From Flavobacterium psychraerolatum (lineage in GTDB: Bacteria; Bacteroidota; Bacteroidia; Flavobacteriales; Flavobacteriaceae): 58,343 nucleotides of DNA. A model generated the notes under the pieces. That model did not search any database and was not told where the DNA came from. It saw only the letters and a program-made list of their open reading frames with translations. Where the stretch lies: positions 1 to 58,343 of the forward strand of contig NZ_JAOQMX010000031.1 in the NCBI RefSeq assembly GCF_025960985.1, read 5' to 3'. The position numbers and the translations under genes are program-made. Positions 16,839-25,262 of the stretch are shown here, piece after piece. How positions within the stretch are numbered: position 1 is the first letter of the stretch; the number at the start of each line of letters is the position of its first letter.

Positions 16839-19337
16839 ATGCGATACTTACTAAAATCAATATTTACATTAAGTTTTCTCCTTTCTTTCTTAACTCATTC
16901 TGCGCAGCAAGGACCACCAACTGCTGTAAAGATTAAAATCACAGGAAAGGTTTTAGAAAAAGCAACTAATCAACCTTTGGAGTATGCTACAGTAACATTT
17001 ACAAACCCTAAGAATCCAAAAGGAATAACAGGTGGAATCACTGATCCAAAGGGTAACTTTAATATTGACATCATACCAGGAACTTATAATATCAAAATTG
17101 AATTTATCTCTTTTAGACCAATCGAAATTAATCTCAAAACAATTCAAAAATCAACTGTACTTGGTACGTTTTCTTTAGAAGAAGATGCTGCACAATTGAA
17201 AGAAGTAGTAATTACATCTGAAAAATCATCAGTTGAAATAAAATTAGATAAAAAGATTTACAATGTAGGGCAAGATTTGACCGTCAAAGGAGGAACTGCT
17301 AGCGATGTATTAAACAATGTACCGTCGGTAACAGTAGACACAGATGGTACTGTAAGTATGAGAGGAAATAGCAATGTACGTATTCTAATTGACGGAAGAC
17401 CTTCAAATGCTACAAATATTAACGATGCTTTGCGTTCTATCTCATCAGATGCTTTGGACAAAGTAGAAGTGATTACCAATCCATCCGCTAGGTATGACGC
17501 TGAAGGTGGCGCCGGAATTATAAATATTGTATTAAAAAAAGGAAAAAATAATGGCGTAAATGGCTCTGTAGTTGCAACATTAGGTAATCCTAAAAATTTG
17601 GACATAAGTACTAATTTTAACTACAAAACAAACCAATTCAATTTTTTTTCCAATTTTGGATATAATGATAGTAGATCTCCAGGAATAACAAAAACCAATA
17701 CCAACTATTTGAACAATGATGGTTCCTTGGAAAAAGTGATTAATGAAGTAAACAATAGAGAACGAAAAAGAAATGGTTTTAATACTTCTTTTGGTATTGA
17801 TTTATACTTGACTCCTACGATAACTTGGACAAATGGTATAAAATATAGAAACCAAGTCGGTAAAAATCCCGAAGATGTAAACCTTTATAATTATCAAAAT
17901 AGTGACTTTTTTGTTCGAAATAGATACAACAGTCAATCCTCTACAGACAAGGATTTTCAATACACATCCAACTTTACCAAAAAATTTAGCAAAGACGGTC
18001 ATAAAGTAACGGTAGATTTCTCAACAGCATCTAGTAAAGACAAAGATATCACTACCATAGCCGATCAAATTGTAGGGACGCCAAGTAGTCTTACCAAAGA
18101 ATACAACAATACAGCAGGTAAAGACATTACTACTATTATTCAAGGTGATTATGTTTTGCCCCTGGGAGAAAACACCCAATTTGAGGCAGGTTATAAAGGA
18201 CAATTCAAAGTTATAACTACTGATTACGAAATAGGATCTATTAATTCAAGTAACAATTATATTCCAAATCCGAATTATAGTAATATTCTTGAGTACAAAG
18301 AGAAAATAAATGCTGTTTATACCCAATTTGGATCCAAAATCAACAAATTCTCTTATTTATTTGGACTTCGATACGAAGATTCGAATATTAATATCAACTT
18401 ACTTTCGTCCAAAAATTTCAATACCAAAAAGTACGATAACTTATTTCCAAGTGCCTTTTTAACCTACCAAATCTCTAATAATAATAGTATTTCTATTAAT
18501 TATAGTAAGAGAATTTCGAGACCAAGTTCTAGGTACATCAATCCATCTTCTAGATACTCAAGTAATGTAAATATTTTTCAAGGAAATTCAGATCTAAATC
18601 CTTCCTTTACTGACGTATACGAATTAGGATATTTAACAAAAATAGGAAAGGCTACCTTAACCTCTTCAATTTATTATAATAAGAGTACCTCGGTATTTCA
18701 GTTTATCCGTAGACCCAATGGTGATACTGTTGAAACTGTTGTAGATGGACAAACGGTAATTACACCAGTAATTGTAACAACTCCGATTAATCTAGCAGAT
18801 GAAAATAGATATGGTTTTGAATTCAACTTAAATTATTCTCCGTTTAATTGGTGGAAATTAAACAATAATTTAAATATTTTCAATAGTAAAGTTACTGGAA
18901 AATACAGCTATACCGATATTAATAATGTTGTTGTAAATCAAAATTTTGATCGTAACACGTTAGGATGGTACACGCGTTTAACATCGAAAGTAAACTTACC
19001 TTATAAAATTGACTGGCAGACTAACGGAATGTATTTTGCCCCTCAAAAAAGTATTCAGGGTAAGTATTTGAGTATGATGATTATCAATCTTGCTTTTAGT
19101 AAAGATGTTTTAAAAGAAAAAGCTACTGTTTCAATGAACGTTAGTGACCTTTTCAACTCCGGTAAAAGAAGATTTGAAACCTATATCCCTGGTGAAATTG
19201 AATCCTATACCTCATTACAATTCAGAGTAAGACAAATTAACGTATCATTTACCTATCGCTTTAACAAAAAGAAAGGTGAAGGTGAAAAAGCAGTAAGACC
19301 ACAAAACGAAACCGGTGAAGGAGATTTTGCTGGCTAA
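16839..19337 (+). CDS. TonB-dependent receptor, outer-membrane beta-barrel family
   Basis: An 832-residue outer-membrane protein. Residues 1-22 are a signal peptide (hydrophobic run ending HSAQQ). Residues about 30-115 are a carboxypeptidase-regulatory-like beta domain (TGKVLEKATNQPLEYATV). A plug domain with NVPSVTVDTDGTVSMRGNSN and VEVITNPSARYDAEGGAGI follows, then the barrel. The lack of SusC signatures and of a SusD partner, together with the NPSARYDAEG motif, places it in the non-SusC outer-membrane beta-barrel family of Bacteroidota. The protein does not end on the usual aromatic but on a glycine/acid tail (TGEGDFAG). The ligand is unknown. It has its own terminators at 19346 and 19484. 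Confidence 0.9.
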   Translation: MRYLLKSIFTLSFLLSFLTHSAQQGPPTAVKIKITGKVLEKATNQPLEYATVTFTNPKNPKGITGGITDPKGNFNIDIIPGTYNIKIEFISFRPIEINLKTIQKSTVLGTFSLEEDAAQLKEVVITSEKSSVEIKLDKKIYNVGQDLTVKGGTASDVLNNVPSVTVDTDGTVSMRGNSNVRILIDGRPSNATNINDALRSISSDALDKVEVITNPSARYDAEGGAGIINIVLKKGKNNGVNGSVVATLGNPKNLDISTNFNYKTNQFNFFSNFGYNDSRSPGITKTNTNYLNNDGSLEKVINEVNNRERKRNGFNTSFGIDLYLTPTITWTNGIKYRNQVGKNPEDVNLYNYQNSDFFVRNRYNSQSSTDKDFQYTSNFTKKFSKDGHKVTVDFSTASSKDKDITTIADQIVGTPSSLTKEYNNTAGKDITTIIQGDYVLPLGENTQFEAGYKGQFKVITTDYEIGSINSSNNYIPNPNYSNILEYKEKINAVYTQFGSKINKFSYLFGLRYEDSNININLLSSKNFNTKKYDNLFPSAFLTYQISNNNSISINYSKRISRPSSRYINPSSRYSSNVNIFQGNSDLNPSFTDVYELGYLTKIGKATLTSSIYYNKSTSVFQFIRRPNGDTVETVVDGQTVITPVIVTTPINLADENRYGFEFNLNYSPFNWWKLNNNLNIFNSKVTGKYSYTDINNVVVNQNFDRNTLGWYTRLTSKVNLPYKIDWQTNGMYFAPQKSIQGKYLSMMIINLAFSKDVLKEKATVSMNVSDLFNSGKRRFETYIPGEIESYTSLQFRVRQINVSFTYRFNKKKGEGEKAVRPQNETGEGDFAG

Positions 19338-19345
19338 CAATACAT

Positions 19346-19374
19346 AAACCTCTTGAGGTTTGGACTTTTTTATC
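19346..19374 (+). terminator. Short palindromic terminator after the TonB receptor gene
   Basis: AAACCTC and GAGGTTT (19346-19361) form a perfect stem with a 2-nt centre, followed by GGAC and a T run. Confidence 0.5.
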
Positions 19375-19483
19375 TTTTAGAAAATTCTTAAGCTTAAATA
19401 TAAAATTACACCAACAGATTAAATTTAAGTATTTAGAAACACTTATATACTCAAAATATTTTTTTTGTTGTGAAATATAGTAT

Positions 19484-19513
19484 ACCGACTTTGTTAGAAA
19501 GTCGGTTTTTTTA
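19484..19513 (+). terminator. Strong terminator between receptor and lipocalin genes
   Basis: ACCGACTTT (19484-19492) and AAAGTCGGT (19498-19506) pair perfectly around a 5-nt loop and are followed by seven T. The T run faces the plus strand. Confidence 0.85.
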
Positions 19514-19518
19514 TACCA

Positions 19519-20070
19519 TTACTTATAGCCTAATTTATTCTGTTGTACCCAAATTAAATCATTTGTAGCAAAGCCAATTTTCTTTGCTTTTTGCAAGTAA
19601 TCTACCTTAATATCCTCCGGAATGGTAGTTTCTCGAGATAAAATCCACAAATAGTCCAGACTTGAACCCGAAATCAATGCATATTTATAATCTGGATCAA
19701 TTGCAATCACATTGTAACCAGCATAAAATGGACCAAAAAATGAAACTTGGAGCATAGCAATATTCTCTTCTCCTACAAACTTGGCTTTACCGATACTTTC
19801 TTTCCACTTATTTTTTTTATAATCGTAGCCTTTATTATCTACTTTTATCATTCCATTGTCTTTTATAGAATATTCTGCTGTGGTATTATTAAGTCCTTTT
19901 TCGAATTTAAAATCCAATCTGGCAATTTCATACCACTTACCCAAATATTTATTCTTATCAAAATCTTGAACCGCTGTCGCTTTGTCTGGAATGGATTTAT
20001 TCGAACAAGAAGCAAGTAAAAAACCGATTCCAACAACTGCAATAGTTCCTATTATACTACACTTTTTCAT
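19519..20070 (-). CDS. blc: Lipocalin-family outer-membrane lipoprotein (Blc-like)
   Basis: Blc-type lipocalins bind lipids at the outer membrane, often under stress. The start is set at ATG 20070 rather than the longer frame at 20106, because it gives a clean lipoprotein signal (MKKCSIIG, then FLLASC) and has GGAG about 6 nt upstream. The lipocalin signature KYLGKWYEIARLDFKFEKG follows the mature N-terminus. YKYALISGSSLDYLWILSRE is the second family motif. At 183 residues the length is typical. It is free-standing on the minus strand, downstream of lpdA. Confidence 0.88.
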   Translation of the reverse strand: MKKCSIIGTIAVVGIGFLLASCSNKSIPDKATAVQDFDKNKYLGKWYEIARLDFKFEKGLNNTTAEYSIKDNGMIKVDNKGYDYKKNKWKESIGKAKFVGEENIAMLQVSFFGPFYAGYNVIAIDPDYKYALISGSSLDYLWILSRETTIPEDIKVDYLQKAKKIGFATNDLIWVQQNKLGYK

Positions 20071-20167
20071 AAGCTCCAATTTTTTAAGTAAAGATAACGA
20101 AACCATAGAATTTTGAATTTATAATATTCAATCCAGATCTTTCAATATTTAATTTTAAAGCACAAAA

Positions 20168-20194
20168 AAACCGCCAAATACAACTTGGCGGTTT
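20168..20194 (-). terminator. Terminator of lpdA
   Basis: AAACCGCCAA (20168-20177) and TTGGCGGTTT (20185-20194) form a perfect 10-bp stem. On the minus strand it ends in a seven-base T run, just past the lpdA stop. Confidence 0.88.
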
Positions 20195-20217
20195 CACTAT
20201 TTTTATAAGTTATAAAG

Positions 20218-21621
20218 CTATACGTGTAATGCTCTATTATCTGTTGCTGCTAATGCCGCTTCTTTGATTGCTTCTGCAAAAGTTGGGTGTGCATGTGACA
20301 TTCTAGAAATATCTTCGGCAGATGCTTTGTACTCCATTGCAACAACCGCCTCAGCAATAAGATCAGCTGTTCTTGCTCCAATCATGTGTACACCAAGAAC
20401 CTCATCAGTTTTTTCATCAGCTAAGATTTTAACAAATCCATCCAAATCTCCACTCGCTCTTGCACGACCTAATGCTTTGAAGGGGAAGCTACCTACTTTA
20501 TATTTAGTACCAGCAGCTTTTAGTTGCTCTTCTGTTTGTCCAACAGCTGCCACTTCTGGCCACGTGTATACAACACCCGGAATCAAATTGTAATCGATAT
20601 GTGGTTTTTGTCCTGCGATTAATTCAGCAACCATAGTCCCTTCTTCTTCCGCTTTGTGTGCTAACATTGCTCCACGAACAACATCACCAATAGCATATAT
20701 ATTCGAAATATTAGTTTGTAAATGATCGTTTACCTCAACTTGACCTCTATCAGCCATTTTTATGTCTGCATTTTCAACTTTCAATCCGTCAGTATAAGGA
20801 CGACGCCCTACAGCAACCAAAGCGTAATCACCCTCTAGTGTAATTGTTTCGCCTTTTGCGTTTTCGGCTTGAACAGTAACTGCATCACCAGCTCTTTCTA
20901 CCGATTTCACTTTGTGAGAAACGTAGAATTTCATTCCTTGTTTCTTCAATACTTTTGTCAATTCTTTGGATAAAGAACTGTCCATTCCTGGAATAATACG
21001 GTCCATATACTCAACTACAGAAACTTGCGCTCCCAAACGTAAATATACTTGTCCTAATTCGATTCCGATAACTCCACCACCAATAATGATAAGGTGCTTA
21101 GGAACTTCTGGTAACTTCAACGCTTCTGTAGAAGTGATGATTCTTTCTTTGTCAAGGGTAATGAATGGCAAAGAAGACGGTTTTGACCCCGTTGCAATGA
21201 TAATATTTTTTGCTTCGATTGTTTCAGATGTACCGTCTGCTTTTGCAACTGCCACATGCGTAGCGTCTACAAAAGATCCCATACCTTCAAAAACCGTAAT
21301 TTTATTTTTGTCCATAAGGTATTTAACACCTCCTGATGTTTGATCAACAACCGCTTGCTTACGAGCAATCATTTTCTCTAAATTCACTTTTACCTCACCC
21401 GAAAGTTCGATTCCGTGATCCTCAAAATGCTTAATTTCAGCATAATGATGAGAGGATGCCAACAATGCTTTTGATGGAATACACCCTACATTTAGGCAAG
21501 TACCGCCCAAGGCAGAATATTTTTCGATAATAGCTGTGTTAAACCCTAACTGTGCACAACGAATAGCTGATACATATCCGCCTGGTCCAGAACCAATGAT
21601 GACTACGTCAAATGAACTCAT
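20218..21621 (-). CDS. lpdA: Dihydrolipoyl dehydrogenase (E3)
   Basis: E3 reoxidises dihydrolipoamide in pyruvate, 2-oxoglutarate and branched-chain dehydrogenase complexes using FAD and NAD. The 467-residue protein has an N-terminal FAD dinucleotide fold (IIGSGPGGYVSA), the redox disulfide GGTCLNVGCIPSK with Cys42 and Cys47, a second NAD fold (IIGGGVIGIELG), and the C-terminal catalytic pair H445/E450 in HAHPTFAEA. Length and motifs are those of a complete enzyme. It is not next to E1 or E2 genes, and ends at its own terminator. A likely weak promoter is at 21660-21688. Confidence 0.95.
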   Translation of the reverse strand: MSSFDVVIIGSGPGGYVSAIRCAQLGFNTAIIEKYSALGGTCLNVGCIPSKALLASSHHYAEIKHFEDHGIELSGEVKVNLEKMIARKQAVVDQTSGGVKYLMDKNKITVFEGMGSFVDATHVAVAKADGTSETIEAKNIIIATGSKPSSLPFITLDKERIITSTEALKLPEVPKHLIIIGGGVIGIELGQVYLRLGAQVSVVEYMDRIIPGMDSSLSKELTKVLKKQGMKFYVSHKVKSVERAGDAVTVQAENAKGETITLEGDYALVAVGRRPYTDGLKVENADIKMADRGQVEVNDHLQTNISNIYAIGDVVRGAMLAHKAEEEGTMVAELIAGQKPHIDYNLIPGVVYTWPEVAAVGQTEEQLKAAGTKYKVGSFPFKALGRARASGDLDGFVKILADEKTDEVLGVHMIGARTADLIAEAVVAMEYKASAEDISRMSHAHPTFAEAIKEAALAATDNRALHV

Positions 21622-21659
21622 AGTATATTTTTTATAATGTAAATTAATTTTTGTGAATA

Positions 21660-21688
21660 CAAAATTAAGGAATTAAGTTTTGTTTAAA
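21660..21688 (-). promoter_or_regulatory. Possible promoter of lpdA
   Basis: On the minus strand TTT (21688-21686) is 18 bp upstream of TAATTTTG (21667-21660), a TAnnTTTG -7 box. The -33 part is not the usual TTG, so this is tentative. Confidence 0.4.
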
Positions 21689-21864
21689 CTTTAAAGTTCA
21701 ATGTTTTTTGTTATGAATTTGTGACTTTAATACAGTCTTTTGAACAAAAAGAATACTAAGAATTCAGAAAGAATACAAATACATTGTGAAAACTGTAATT
21801 AGCATATACCAATCATGCAAATTCGTCACCAGATTATTGAGGACGTACTTAATTAACACCATTT

Positions 21865-22015
21865 AGGGCCTATTTCCAGCTCTCCACTTTAGCCCCGACT
21901 GAAAAATGCTTTTTTTACTAGGTCGCTGCAGGAGCTTCCTCTGGTCGCTCTGCCTCTTCTGTAAAAAATAGCATTTTTCAGTCGGGGCTACCGCTGCTAT
22001 CTGGGGCAAGCAGTC
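21865..22015. repeat. Structured hairpin element, family A copy 2
   Basis: The best preserved copy. TAGCCCCGACTGAAAAATGC on the left (from 21890) pairs perfectly with GCATTTTTCAGTCGGGGCTA on the right (21971-21990), with TTTTTTAC/GTAAAAAA extending the stem. The tip holds GAGCTTCCTCTGGTCGCT (21932-21949). The flanks are TTTCCAGCTCTCCACT on the left and CCGCTGCTATCTGGGGC on the right. It lies between the upstream side of lpdA and the end of alkB, two minus-strand genes. The remaining 22016-22194 stretch shows nothing else. Confidence 0.85.
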
Positions 22016-22194
22016 GAGATTATTATTACATTCGATAATGATAATAATAGAATATTATTAAAAGCACTTCCTCCTATTTCCTTTTAAAAGAAGATTTTAT
22101 AATGTTTAAAATGAAAAACACACACAAATATATAAAAAAAATAAATCCTATTTATAAGGTTCTGAAAACTGAAACTGTAACTTAGATTTACTCT

Positions 22195-22803
22195 TTAGCG
22201 AATAATTGTTCTAAAAGTCAAATTGATTCTGGGTTTCAATACTTTTTTAGTAGGTGGTAATCGATGCAGCCAATGCGTTTGCGTTTCGTCTTTCATCACT
22301 AGCAAGCTTCCACTTTCTAAAATAATCGAAACAGTCTCTTTAGTATCCTTGTGTTTGAAAGCAAACTTGCGGGTCGCACCAAAACTCAAGGATGCAATGG
22401 CACCGTTTTTTTTTAAATCCTTTTCGCCATCACTATGCCAAGTCATTCCTTCTTCTCCTGAATGATACAAATTGAGCAAACAAGAATTATAACTTTCACC
22501 TGTTTTTTGCTCTACTCGTGCTTTTAATTCTAGTAAAGCTGGTGTCCAAAGCATTGCTTTTTTTGTTCGATTCGAATAAGTATACTCAAATTCTTGATCT
22601 CCATACCACGCCACTTTTCGTTTAGTCACAATCAGTTTGCCCATAATTATAGCTTCATCGTGCTTCCACTCTATTTCGCTTAATAAAACGGCCATATAAT
22701 GATTGGCTTCTTCTTGCGAAAACAAAAAACCGTAATAATTTACGGTGCCGTCTTGCGATAATAGATTGTGGTTTGTGTCTAAGTCTGGAGAGAATAAGTC
22801 CAT
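22195..22803 (-). CDS. alkB: AlkB-like 2-oxoglutarate/Fe(II) dioxygenase
   Basis: AlkB enzymes remove alkyl lesions such as 1-methyladenine from DNA oxidatively. The 202-residue protein is of ABH2/ABH3 type. Iron ligands are H123 and D125 in MTWHSDGE and H180 in THWLHRLP. The 2-oxoglutarate arginines are R192 and R198 in PRINLTFR. NLYHSGEEGM and SFGATRKFAFKH are also hallmark segments. The start at 22803 gives MDLFSPDL, typical of the family. It is monocistronic, with no adaptive-response genes nearby. Confidence 0.92.
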   Translation of the reverse strand: MDLFSPDLDTNHNLLSQDGTVNYYGFLFSQEEANHYMAVLLSEIEWKHDEAIIMGKLIVTKRKVAWYGDQEFEYTYSNRTKKAMLWTPALLELKARVEQKTGESYNSCLLNLYHSGEEGMTWHSDGEKDLKKNGAIASLSFGATRKFAFKHKDTKETVSIILESGSLLVMKDETQTHWLHRLPPTKKVLKPRINLTFRTIIR

Positions 22804-22858
22804 GTTTTGTTTTTTATTTCACAAAGATACGCAGAGAAAAATACAACGATTGACATTT

Positions 22859-22982
22859 TTTAAACCATATAAGGCATATAAATTTTTCTTGGACTTCAAA
22901 AGGTTATAATCTTATAAAATTGACTACGATCTGAAACGAGCCGCAAAAATTTTAAACCATATAAGCCATATAAGTTTTTCTT
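22859..22982. repeat. Pair of 32-bp direct repeats upstream of alkB
   Basis: Two copies beginning TTTAAACCATATAAG lie at 22859-22890 and 22951-22982, 92 bp apart and differing at two positions. They sit in the 333-bp gap between alkB and the broken permease. They look like a dispersed intergenic repeat, and no gene is visible. A small hairpin (AGTTTTGGC..GCGCCAAACT) is at about 23031-23057. Confidence 0.7.
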
Positions 22983-23136
22983 TGTCTGCAAAAGTTTTTA
23001 AAAACTCTCTACAACAATAAAAGTTCATATGAGTTTTGGCACTTAAAAGCGCCAAACTGTGTATAATTAATATTTAAAGAGTAGAACACAATCAATCTTA
23101 ATAAATAAAACTATATTTTTTTTACCTTTTCAAAAT

Positions 23137-25065
23137 TTATTGTGCCAAATTCAATTTACTATGCTTCTGACTGTAACTAAAATAAATTACTAGTCCAATA
23201 AGCAACCATACAGTAAAATAAATCCAGTTCCAAACACTTAATTCGGCCATCATGTACAAACAACTTAGTAAACCTAGTAATGGAATAAGTGACAAATTTT
23301 GAGTAAAGGTCCAATATAGAATTCCGATTAACGAAATAAAGAAAATCCATAGCGGAATTTTGTGTTTAAAGAGACTCCAGCCACTTTCGTATTTTAGACT
23401 GTCATTTATAGGAAGCTCTTTTACTAGCGATTCATAGCGATCAGTATTTTTTTGATAATTATTAAGTAGTTGTTCTAAATCTAGCGGTGTAGTACTTATC
23501 TTTTTTTCGCTAATTGACTCTATGTAGTGACAAACTACTGTAGTTTCGTCCTTGCTTAAAGCGGTTACAATATCGGCTGGACTATTAATAACAGGTGTAT
23601 TTTGAATAAAATTGAGTGTAGCTTTTTTATTAAAAGTAAAAGCATAAACCAACCCAATTACCATTACCACTGGCAAGATATATTTGGCATTTACATAAGG
23701 AGTTTTAAACTTGCCTCGAGGAATTTCGGTTTTATTTTGAAGAAACAACACTCCTGCACACACGAGCACAAATGCGAACAAAGTACCTATACTACATAAA
23801 TCTGTAACGATGGTAAGGTTTAAAAACATTGCTGGAATAGCAACCACAAAACCTGTAACAATTGTGGCATAAGAAGGTGTTTTGAATTTGGGATGTGTTT
23901 TCGAAAATTTTGGAGGCAATAAACCATCCCTACTCATACTCATCCAAATACGGGGTTGACCCATTTGAAAAACTAACAAGACGCTTGCCATAGCAACTAC
24001 AGCACTTACGGCAATGATGCCAGACATCCAACTTAGATTTAATTCTTGAAATACAAATGCCAATGGATCTCCTACATTCAGTTTGGTGTACGAAACCATT
24101 CCCGTTAGTACAAGTGCAATCGCAATGTATAGAATCGTACAAATTATAATTGCCCACATCATCCCTCGTGGTAAATCTCTCTGTGGGTTTTTGCACTCTT
24201 CGGCTGTAGTAGAAATGGCATCAAAACCAATATAAGCAAAGAAAACTGCCGATACTCCTTTTAAAACGCCACTTGCACCGTTTGGGGCAAAGGGTGTCCA
24301 ATTGTTAGTATCTACGTAAAAAACTCCTACAGCAATAACTAATAAAATGATACATAGCTTTACCACTACCATAACATTATTGGCATTGCGTGACTCCTCC
24401 ATCCCTCTGTAGACCAAAAATGTAATCAGAACAATGATTAACAAAGCAGGCAAATCGGCTACAAAATGAAGTCCTGCAAGAGTAGGTGCCGTCTCCCAAG
24501 CGGTATAAGCCTCTTGGAGTGTGTAATTTAAATTGGCCTAATTTTTTCCAGCTTGCATCAATGCAACTGCTTTGTTGTGACCATCAGATGCGGACAAAAT
24601 ATCCATTTGTGCCCACATGGGTAAATCTATTCCGCCGCTATGTAGTAAGGTTGTAAAGTAATCACTCCAGGAAATGGCCACTGTGACATTGCCTATGGCG
24701 TACTCCATTATCAAAGCCCAACCTATAATCCAAGCAATAAGTTCACCAAACGCAACATAGGAATAGGTATAGGCGCTACCCGATACAGGAACCATAGAGG
24801 CAAATTCGGCATAAGCAAAAGCGGCAAATCCACAAGCCACAGCAGTAAATAGAAATAAAAATATTACCGCAGGACCTCCGTCAAAACTAGCTTTACCTAT
24901 AGTACTAAAAATACCTGCTCCCACTATTGCGGCGATACCAAAAGCTGCTAAATCTTTGGTGGTAAGATGGCGACCAAGAGCATTGTTGCCATCAGCTTCA
25001 TTTTTTTTGACCTGCGCCAAAATATCCTGCACTGTTTTTTTTCTGAATAATTTGGATTTTGTCAT
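23137..25065 (-). pseudogene. APC-family amino-acid permease interrupted by an in-frame amber codon
   Basis: One continuous frame runs from ATG 25065 to the stop at 23137, except for a TAG at 24540-24538. The part before it (175 residues) has a cytoplasmic leader, then DLAAFGIAAIVGAGIFSTIG and several more membrane segments. The part after it resumes in the same frame without an ATG (ANLNYTLQEAY, then ALLIIVLITFLVYRG) and continues through the remaining helices. IGFDAISTTAEECKNPQRDL is the APC signature, and a soluble insert of roughly 80 residues sits before the last helices. Together they give about 640 codons, a normal size for this branch. No frameshift is needed, so a single substitution, a base-call error or readthrough explains the break. 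Internal translation from the TTG near 24453 would lack half the core. The substrate is unknown. Confidence 0.85.
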
Positions 25066-25262
25066 ACTACTAAATAGTTGTTTGTAACTGAAAAGCCGCT
25101 ATTGGCGGAAAATTTTGTATCTACTTGTAAAATAATTGTTGTACAAATATGAAAAATTAAAGCTTGTGTTGGCACACCTTGTTCTCAGTTTTTCCACTAC
25201 TATTTCTCATTTTTTTTAAATATTTTAAGACCCTTGATAACCAGCACTTAACTAAGAAACTT

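Noticed and set aside
16839..19337. SusC of a polysaccharide utilisation locus
   Set aside because: Barrel motifs fit the non-SusC beta-barrel family and there is no SusD neighbour.
23137..25065. Two separate permease genes
   Set aside because: Both halves share one frame and only a single TAG divides them; a broken single gene is the simpler reading.
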